Notes under the pieces: generated by a model
What the model saw: only the letters and a program-made list of their open reading frames with translations
What the model was told of the DNA's origin: nothing
Database searches by the model: none
Part shown: positions 41,367-47,970 of the stretch, piece by piece
How the letters are laid out: each line of letters begins with the position of its first letter
Position numbering within the stretch: the first letter of the stretch is position 1
Program-made: the position numbers and the translations under genes
DNA from: Gemmata sp.
GTDB lineage: Bacteria > Planctomycetota > Planctomycetia > Gemmatales > Gemmataceae
Length of the DNA stretch: 50,001 nucleotides
Direction: 5' to 3'
NCBI GenBank assembly: GCA_025055115.1
Contig: JANWYJ010000001.1
Coordinates: 1-50,001 of the forward strand

Positions 41367-44300
41367 TTGCCCCCCACGACACGGACACGCGCCGGCGAGC
41401 CGGCGACATCGGCCAGTTCAATACGCAGGTCTTCGGTGCGCTGCGCGCGGTCGATGAGAATCGTCACGGTTTGCAGCCCAGCTGGCACGTCGAGGACGGT
41501 TTCCGCCTGCACTTCCCGTGGGGTGCGACCGAGATAGACACTTAAACCCTTGGTAGAATTGAATTTCAGTTTGATCGTGCCGCCCGTGCTAACATCGAGT
41601 TGGAAGCGGACCACACTCTGCGCAGCGGTGTCTTTCCAGACGGTGAACGACGGCAACTCGGCCAAGGGCAAGACCCCCGCGACGGTCGAATACACGGGCG
41701 ACCAGCTGAAAGGGTTCTCAACTTCAGCTGCCGCCGCCACACGCGTTCGCCGGAAAAGATTCGTGTTCGCTGCGGTCGGTTCGATATATTGCCAGCGCCG
41801 CACCAACCGGGCGGTGCTGGGGGGATAGGGGCCATCCACCTTACCCAATTCGGCGAGGAATTTGACCAAATCGGCGAATTCTTGCTGTGTGAGCGACTCC
41901 GTCAGCCCCTCGGGCATCAGCGATTTCGTGGCCTGAGTACGTTCGACAATGTCGTTGACGGCGATGGCGACTTCCTGATCGTCCGCAGTACGAAGCACCA
42001 GAACACCATTGGTTTCGCGGACCTTGATACCCTGAATCACCTTCTCATCGGCGGTGACAATCCGCAGAGCATGATAACCTTCTTTGACCGCCTTACTGGG
42101 CAATAACAGCGCTTCCACGAGGTAATCCGCAGGGGCACTGGCGCCAATACTGCTGAGGTCCGGCCCAACGACACCACCCGCCCCCGCGATAGCATGGCAA
42201 GCCAGGCATTGCAACTCTTTGCGCCGGTAGACCGCCTCGCCGCGCACGGCATTGCCGGCACGCAGGGCCGTGGCCGCCAGCGCCTTCACTTCCACTTCCG
42301 TAGGCGGTTTTCGCGGCGCATCCAGCCCCCCGGCCTTGGTGAGCGCTGCCACGAGAGCCTCGGCCGGTTGCCCCGACGCCCGCACGGCTTTCAGACCAAT
42401 CTTGGCCACATCACTATGGTGGAAGCGACTGCCAGTGATGGCTTTGGCGAGCAAAGCGGGTCCACCTTTGCGGGAAATCAGGGCGGTGAAGACCTTCTCG
42501 AGGTCCGGGTGCGGCTGGGTGTAGCCGAAGAAGCGACCGGCGTGGTCGATGGCTGCGGCCAGGTCCAAACCGGCCAAGGCCATAATGGCCACTCGGCAGA
42601 TTTCGTCGGGTTGGTTGGCTTCACATAATCGGGAAATAGTGGCCTTAGCGGCGGCATCGCCGTAGAGAGCCAGGGCTTCGAGAGCAGCACTGCGTTCGGC
42701 AGCGGGCAGAGTGTCGCGCGTGGCAAGCGTTTCGACAATGTCGCGGTGTGCGGCACTCTTCCACAAACCGATGATGCGCAAGGCCGGGTGACGGATCGCC
42801 GGGACTTTGTCGGTGGCTAGCCATCCCAGACTATCAACCTGCTTTGGCGCAGGGATTTTGCGGTTGCGGATGGCATCTTCCACAGCTTGAACCAACTCCG
42901 CCCGTTGCGCGACGGGCCGATCGATTCGGTGAGCCACATCGTCCAGGACTTTGACCAACTCGGCAGTCCCGCCGATTTGTGTCAGAAGCCGCCACATGGC
43001 GTGGACGTTCTCGGGGGGCAACTGCCCGCTTTCGAGGAGGGTGAGAACCGGTCGAATCGTTCCTTTGTCGCCAATCGCCTGAAGGGCGAAGGCGATCTTT
43101 TTCACATTCCCGCCGAAGGTGAGTCGGCCGGCTTGGAATTCTGGCAGCCAGTACGGTTCGAGTTCGCGTACGGTCAGCCACAGAGCATAATCCAGGGTCC
43201 GATCCAGTGGCTTCTCCAGAGCTTGCAGGGCGATAGCCACGGCTTCTGGCGAGGTTTGAACGCTCAGCGCCCGAATCGCCTCCAAGCGAACCCGGGGGTG
43301 GTCGTCGACGACACGCGCAGCCAGTGTTTGCAGCGTCTCGGGCAGGTCCTTGGGGAAGTAGAACAGCAGTCGCACCGCGGCAGCCCGAATATTGGGATTG
43401 GTAGCCTTCAAGAGCGTGGGCAATTCGGCACCGCGGAGGGTGTCGCATCCGGCGACCACCCAGGCCGCTTCGAGGAGCCACTGGTGATAGGCTGGATCGT
43501 TTGGATCGAGACCCGCCACCCACCGGGCCACAGGCTCCAACACGGCCGGACCACCGCGTTCCTTCAACACGCGCTTGGCCTGTTGCCGGGTCCACTGCTC
43601 CGGAGCTTTGAGCTGCTCAAGCAACTCGGGGATCGTCGCATCGGCGAGCTTCGGTTTCTCAACCAAAGGGCGGTTCTTGGCGGTCACGCGCCAGATGCGG
43701 CCGTGGGTTTTATCCCGCCGCGGGTCGCGGAAATCGACTTCACCATGTTGAATGATCGGGTTGTACCAATCGGCAATGTACAGCGCCCCATCCGGCCCCA
43801 TTTTCACATCGACCGGGCGAAAAGCCGGGTGGTTGCTTTTGATGACTTCCGTCATCTCGCGACTGGCGAAGGTGCTGCCGTCGTCGGCGAGTTTGAACCG
43901 GCAGACGCGGTGGCCCCGGAAATCGCACGTGATGCAATCGCCCTGCCAATCCGCGGGGAAGTGGCGGCCGCTGATGATTTCCAGGCCGCAATACTTCGGG
44001 CTGCCTGGATTCATCCCATGCAAGACCCGCTGCTTGTGCGGCCCTTCACTGGTCAAATAGTAACCACCCGGGATGGCATGGTGGATGCCTTCGCCGCCGG
44101 CCCCGTCGGTGACAAACGACTGCCCGTATTGATCGAAAGCATGGCCCCAACTGTTGATCCAGCCACGGGCGAAGATATCGAGTTCCGTTCGCCCCGGGTT
44201 GAAACGCCAGATGCCCCCAGCGTTGAGCCGCTTGACGCCGTAAGGCGTTTCCACATGGCTATGAATGTAGATCGATTGGTTGAAGTAGAGGCGGCTATCC

Positions 44301-44809
44301 GGCCCCCAGCGGAAAGTGTGGATGATGTGGTGCGTATCTTCGGTACCAAAACCACTCAACAGCACCCGCGTGGTATCGGCGCGGCCGCCAGGCTGACGCG
44401 CAGAAAGGTGAATCAACTCGGTGCTGTTGGCGACGTAGGCTCCGCCATCTCCCGGCTCCACTCCGGTGGGAATCAACAAACCATCCGCAAAAACCGTGAC
44501 CTTATCGGCTTGCCCATCCCCCGTAGTATCTTCGAGAATGAGAATTTTGTCGTTGGCCTTCTGACCCGGTTGGATTTGCGGGTACACTTCGCTGCTGGCC
44601 ACCCACAGTCGCCCACGGGCATCCCAATTCATCTGAATCGGCTTGGCCAACATGGGATCGGCGGCATACAGATTCACCTCGAACCCTTCCGGAAGGATGA
44701 AGGTTTTGCGTTCCAGTTCCGGGTCGGGATCGGGCACTTTCGCATCCCGTTGGGCCAGGGCTGACGCAGGCGCGATGGCCACAAGGAGAACTGCAATCCA
44801 CCGATCCAT
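41363..44809 (-). CDS. PVC-type membrane-bound dehydrogenase / HEAT / cytochrome c protein
   Basis: The 1148-residue exported protein has a signal peptide (1-19) and a PVC-type propeller (about 35-385: FEVNLYAADPMLAKPIQMNWDARGRLWV, ILEDTTGDGQADKVTVF, FRPVDVKMGPDGALYIADWYNPII). HEAT repeats follow (about 400-830), then the cytochrome domain with heme motif CLACH at residue 868 and SLMPEGLTESLTQQEF, and a C-terminal beta-sandwich (about 1020-1148) not present in the other two cytochrome proteins here. The substrate is unknown; sugars or polyols are usual guesses. GAGGCG precedes the ATG. It lies between the SGNH hydrolase and CbiM-like gene, all minus strand. Confidence 0.85.
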   Translation of the reverse strand: MDRWIAVLLVAIAPASALAQRDAKVPDPDPELERKTFILPEGFEVNLYAADPMLAKPIQMNWDARGRLWVASSEVYPQIQPGQKANDKILILEDTTGDGQADKVTVFADGLLIPTGVEPGDGGAYVANSTELIHLSARQPGGRADTTRVLLSGFGTEDTHHIIHTFRWGPDSRLYFNQSIYIHSHVETPYGVKRLNAGGIWRFNPGRTELDIFARGWINSWGHAFDQYGQSFVTDGAGGEGIHHAIPGGYYLTSEGPHKQRVLHGMNPGSPKYCGLEIISGRHFPADWQGDCITCDFRGHRVCRFKLADDGSTFASREMTEVIKSNHPAFRPVDVKMGPDGALYIADWYNPIIQHGEVDFRDPRRDKTHGRIWRVTAKNRPLVEKPKLADATIPELLEQLKAPEQWTRQQAKRVLKERGGPAVLEPVARWVAGLDPNDPAYHQWLLEAAWVVAGCDTLRGAELPTLLKATNPNIRAAAVRLLFYFPKDLPETLQTLAARVVDDHPRVRLEAIRALSVQTSPEAVAIALQALEKPLDRTLDYALWLTVRELEPYWLPEFQAGRLTFGGNVKKIAFALQAIGDKGTIRPVLTLLESGQLPPENVHAMWRLLTQIGGTAELVKVLDDVAHRIDRPVAQRAELVQAVEDAIRNRKIPAPKQVDSLGWLATDKVPAIRHPALRIIGLWKSAAHRDIVETLATRDTLPAAERSAALEALALYGDAAAKATISRLCEANQPDEICRVAIMALAGLDLAAAIDHAGRFFGYTQPHPDLEKVFTALISRKGGPALLAKAITGSRFHHSDVAKIGLKAVRASGQPAEALVAALTKAGGLDAPRKPPTEVEVKALAATALRAGNAVRGEAVYRRKELQCLACHAIAGAGGVVGPDLSSIGASAPADYLVEALLLPSKAVKEGYHALRIVTADEKVIQGIKVRETNGVLVLRTADDQEVAIAVNDIVERTQATKSLMPEGLTESLTQQEFADLVKFLAELGKVDGPYPPSTARLVRRWQYIEPTAANTNLFRRTRVAAAAEVENPFSWSPVYSTVAGVLPLAELPSFTVWKDTAAQSVVRFQLDVSTGGTIKLKFNSTKGLSVYLGRTPREVQAETVLDVPAGLQTVTILIDRAQRTEDLRIELADVAGSPARVRVVGGK

Positions 44810-44840
44810 GACTGACGCCTCGCGGGGGCAGGAAGAACCA

Positions 44841-44934
44841 ACGGCTAGAAAACCGCAGCTGAATTATTCAGTCAGCTCTTTCATCACTACGGCTGGAAAA
44901 CCACGGCCGAATTATTTAGTCAGCTCTTTCATCA
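44841..44934. repeat. 46-bp duplication of the SGNH hydrolase 3' end
   Basis: The gene's last codons with TAA (44889-44934) recur at 44841-44886 with five changes, separated by two bases. The extra copy keeps the frame and the stop (MKELTE then TAA, versus MKELTK then TAA). Confidence 0.9.
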
Positions 44935-45841
44935 ATTTTGTGATCTTTTCTTCCGCAGCGGCGATCAGGGGGTCGAACGCGGCTACCTCCTTGGCGTTTT
45001 GGCCCTGCTCATGCTTGCGGAAACCGAAGAGATAGGTCTCGTTCTGCGGCCGCCAGCGATGGAAGAACAGTTCGTTTTTCGCCACAATGGCCGACCGTAG
45101 CTTCGCCGCGTTGGACGGATGGCGGGCCACCGGCAAGCCGAGGGATTTCAAGAAACACGAGCTGGTACGGGCATAACCACTGTCGCGGAGGTGCCAGCCG
45201 TTTTCGGTGTACCATGTATCCGGGCCGGGCTTCGCGGAATCGTACTGGGCCTGTTCACGGCTGTACAATGTGTGGACTTCTGTGAACAAATCCGCAAACA
45301 GCAGCCCCCGCTTCTGCGCGATACGGCCGATCGTGGCCGCATAGAGAGCCAGTTCTTGATTGCGCCGCTCGATATGGGGCAGCGGATAACCGATTTCATA
45401 GGGCAACGGCGACATCAGCACGGTCCGTCGGGCTTTGGCCGGTTCGAGGGCATCGAGTAACTTCTCCAGTCCCTTCTCGAATCGGGGCACACCGGCGCGG
45501 CCTTCAAAGGATTCATTGCTGCCGTAGCTGATGATGATGATCGTGGGCTGCAGTGCCAGTGTCTGATCGACGATCTGCCGGAAGCATTTCTCGGAGTTGT
45601 GAAAATCGAAGCGGCCGCGGGCTTCCCCAAACACCGTATCACCACTCCACCCCAAATTGCGGAAACGGAAAACAGCTTCCGGAAACGCCAAGTGCAACGC
45701 GGTTTCCCAGTGGCCGAAGCGTTGTTCGCGTTCGACGAAGGTACTGCCGAGCCACACGATCCGGTCGCCGGACTCGATGTTGAAGGCGAGTTGATCCGGT
45801 GGTGCCGTCAGCAGTGTACCAACCAGTGCCGCAATAAGCAT
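44912..45841 (-). CDS. SGNH/GDSL-family hydrolase
   Basis: The 309-residue protein has a short hydrophobic N-terminus (about 2-12, weak signal) and SGNH blocks: WLGSTF with Ser 33 as nucleophile (GST rather than GDS), NLGWSGDT with Gly 64, SYGSNES with Asn 109, and ENGWHL with His 217. The Asp of the usual DxxH pair is replaced by Asn 214, a change seen in some SGNH esterases. An ester of a carbohydrate is a plausible substrate (inference). GAGGCG precedes the ATG. Followed after 102 bp by the PVC dehydrogenase. Confidence 0.8.
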   Translation of the reverse strand: MLIAALVGTLLTAPPDQLAFNIESGDRIVWLGSTFVEREQRFGHWETALHLAFPEAVFRFRNLGWSGDTVFGEARGRFDFHNSEKCFRQIVDQTLALQPTIIIISYGSNESFEGRAGVPRFEKGLEKLLDALEPAKARRTVLMSPLPYEIGYPLPHIERRNQELALYAATIGRIAQKRGLLFADLFTEVHTLYSREQAQYDSAKPGPDTWYTENGWHLRDSGYARTSSCFLKSLGLPVARHPSNAAKLRSAIVAKNELFFHRWRPQNETYLFGFRKHEQGQNAKEVAAFDPLIAAAEEKITKLMKELTK

Positions 45842-46478
45842 AAGCGCCTCGCGGGTGAACGATGTTTCTCTTCAGGTTACACGAATGCGAAGACAGCGGC
45901 GAGTCGCTATCCCGAAGTCGCCGTTGCGGCCGCGTTGAACTTTCGGTTCGGCCCTGTCCCCGAAGGTCGTCAGTACAGATTTGCCCCTGACACAGATTCG
46001 CCCCTGATGTCGGCCGCCGGACCTACCGCGGCGTGGTTGTAGGGTCAGGTGGTCGTTGTGAGTAGCAGAATACGTGCTCTGAGGAGTTGCAAGAGAAATA
46101 CGCGCTCTGAGGAGTTGCAAAGGAACTGAAGAGTTGCCGATCAGGCGTCAGCAGGTCATCTGTCGCAGGAACAATAACCAGATCACTCGATGTTCTATGA
46201 CGATGGGTTGCTAGAGATAGCAGTATTACGGACGCTGCATCCGGATATTTCGCGGACAACAGGGGGGCGTGGTGACGCCGTCGGCGAGTGAGGTCTTGGG
46301 AAGCAATTCGTGAGAAAGCCCAACCTGTCGCTGCCGCCAGCCCCGCGGCGGGGGAGCTTTTGGTAGCCCGGCACGACCTTCGTCGCCCGGCACGACCTTC
46401 GTTGCCCAGCACGACCTTCGTCGCCCAGCACGATATCCTGGTGTGTTGTTCGCGTCGTCGTGGGGCGGCTGGGCTGGA
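45842..46478. repeat. Gene-free region with two repeat arrays
   Basis: The 637 bp between the SGNH and EVE genes hold no supported gene. A 28-bp tandem pair lies at 46069-46096 and 46097-46124 (three changes). A 19-bp unit (GCCCGGCACGACCTTCGTC and variants) is repeated at 46366-46384, 46385-46403 and 46404-46422 with a partial fourth copy. Confidence 0.8.
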
Positions 46479-46889
46479 TCACGAGCCGTTACTGAGCTTT
46501 TCGATGCGCTCCCACAGCTTTTCAGGCACCGGCATGACGGAAAGTCGCGGTTGTTTGACCAATTCCCACGAGGCGAAGGCCGGGTCGGCCTTGATCGCCG
46601 CTAAGGTGACTGGCGACTTCAAGGCATAAAGTGGCTGGACCGTGACAACGACCCGTTGGCCGCTGTCATCGTTGGGATCAGGCACCGGATCGGCCGCGGC
46701 AACCATCACGCCGACAATCGCCTTCTGTTGGCCTGTCTGGTAGAAGAAGATGCGATCGCCTTTCCTCACACTGCGCAAGTGCTTTTGTGCCAAGGCATTC
46801 GTAACACCGCTCCACAGGGTGGAACCGTCGCGTTGCAAATCGGCGAAACTGTAGGCACTCGGTTCTTCTTTGAACAGCCAGAGGGCCAT
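46479..46889 (-). CDS. EVE-domain protein
   Basis: The 136-residue protein is almost entirely an EVE domain: MALWLFKEEPSAYSFADLQRDGSTLWSGVTNALAQKHLRSVRKGDRIFFYQTGQQKAIVGVM has the family's EP-x-YSF, W-x-GV-N and GD-x-x-FYQT positions. EVE domains are PUA-like readers of modified bases and are common in proteins linked to modified DNA or RNA (family knowledge). ATG 46889 follows GAGAAAGG and begins the domain. Divergent from dcd, with 343 bp between. Confidence 0.88.
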   Translation of the reverse strand: MALWLFKEEPSAYSFADLQRDGSTLWSGVTNALAQKHLRSVRKGDRIFFYQTGQQKAIVGVMVAAADPVPDPNDDSGQRVVVTVQPLYALKSPVTLAAIKADPAFASWELVKQPRLSVMPVPEKLWERIEKLSNGS

Positions 46890-47232
46890 GAGCCTTTCTC
46901 CTGCGGTTCGAGGGAGGGGGAATTCCGTCGCGGTTGCCCAACCGAGCTTCCCCCTGCACATCGGACCTGTTACGATGAACAGTTGATATAGCCCAAGCCG
47001 CATGCGGGTCGACGCCTGACCGACGGTGGGGGGCCGAGACGCCCAGTCCGAGTCGCCCAGGGAAGCCAGCGTTGGAGCACATGGTACCGATCCTATCGGT
47101 TGTTCCGTGGACAAGGCTTACAGGGTTTTGCACGACCGTGAAGTGAACGCTGGCTGGCTGATGTCGTCGGGCATCGCCGACCGATGACAAGTGCCGACGC
47201 AAGGATCGCGGGCGCTGTGGAGGAGGCTGGCG
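46890..47232. other. Divergent intergenic region between EVE and dcd genes
   Basis: No gene is supported. Promoters for both flanking genes should lie here; no consensus -35/-10 pair stands out. A GGAGGAGGC ribosome-binding site for dcd ends the region. Confidence 0.35.
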
Positions 47233-47814
47233 ATGGGTATACTTCCCGATTGGATGATCGAGCGGGATATCAAAATTGTCCCCTTCGCCCCGCAGCAGTC
47301 GCGCCCGGGCGTAATTTCTTACGGTGTCACGAGTTACGGTTACGATGTCCGTGTCGATCGTCGCTTCAAAGTCTTCACCAACGTCTGGGGCAGTACCGTC
47401 GATCCCAAGCACTTCGATCCAAAGTCATTTGTGGACGTAGAGGGCGACTTTTGCCTGATTCCACCCAACAGCTTCGCTTTAGCGGAAACGGTGGAATATT
47501 TGGAAATCCCGCGTGACATTCTGTGCGTATGTGTGGGGAAAAGCACTTATGCCCGTTGTGGGATCATTGTGAACGTCACCCCTTTGGAACCAGAATGGCG
47601 GGGCCGCATCACCATCGAAATCAGCAATACCACCCCCTTACCGGCCAAAATTTACGCCCATGAAGGGATTGCGCAGATTTTGTTTTTGCGGGCCGAGGCA
47701 GTTTGTCGTGTCAGTTATGCCGATAAGAAGGGAAAGTACCAAGACCAACCCGGTTTGACCCTGCCATTTGTCCTGGGAAGCGACGCCGACAGCCGCGGGC
47801 GCGGCCATAGTTGA
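47233..47814 (+). CDS. dcd: dCTP deaminase
   Basis: The enzyme deaminates dCTP to dUTP, the route to dTMP. The 193-residue length and motifs are canonical: [33 protein letters not shown] (nucleotide-binding KS), [19 protein letters not shown] with the catalytic Glu, and [17 protein letters not shown] 47233 is chosen over an in-frame start 14 codons earlier because GGAGG lies 8 bases upstream. The ribonucleotide reductase gene follows after 156 bp, a sensible dNTP-supply pair. Confidence 0.93.
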   Translation: MGILPDWMIERDIKIVPFAPQQSRPGVISYGVTSYGYDVRVDRRFKVFTNVWGSTVDPKHFDPKSFVDVEGDFCLIPPNSFALAETVEYLEIPRDILCVCVGKSTYARCGIIVNVTPLEPEWRGRITIEISNTTPLPAKIYAHEGIAQILFLRAEAVCRVSYADKKGKYQDQPGLTLPFVLGSDADSRGRGHS

Positions 47815-47830
47815 TGTTACCCGATTCGGT

Positions 47831-47949
47831 CTCGCGAGCGGCATCACTCTCCTGTACACTGTACCATTTGTGTACACTCGTCCCTAACTCGCGAGCGAAC
47901 CACCCGATTGGTTCTGATGGAAAAACCAGAGCGAAGCGTAACGCTTCGT
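47831..47949 (+). promoter_or_regulatory. Structured leader upstream of the ribonucleotide reductase gene
   Basis: Two copies of the palindrome CTCGCGAG (47831-47838 and 47888-47895) lie nearly concentric around an inverted repeat TGTACAC (47853-47859) and GTGTACA (47870-47876). A second hairpin, GCGAAGCG-TAA-CGCTTCGT (47931-47949), ends 21 bases before ATG 47971. NrdR-type boxes are not a close match. It may be a dcd terminator plus an nrd operator or RNA switch (inference). Confidence 0.45.
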
Positions 47950-47970
47950 GCCCTGATCACGGACTCTAAC

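Noticed and set aside
42887-44764. A 625-codon open frame on the plus strand, antisense to the PVC dehydrogenase gene
   Set aside because: The opposite strand has a clear multidomain protein. Long antisense frames are common in GC-rich genes with biased third positions, and this product has no recognisable motifs.
46366-46430. Possible CRISPR array
   Set aside because: Units are 19 bp and directly contiguous with no unique spacers.
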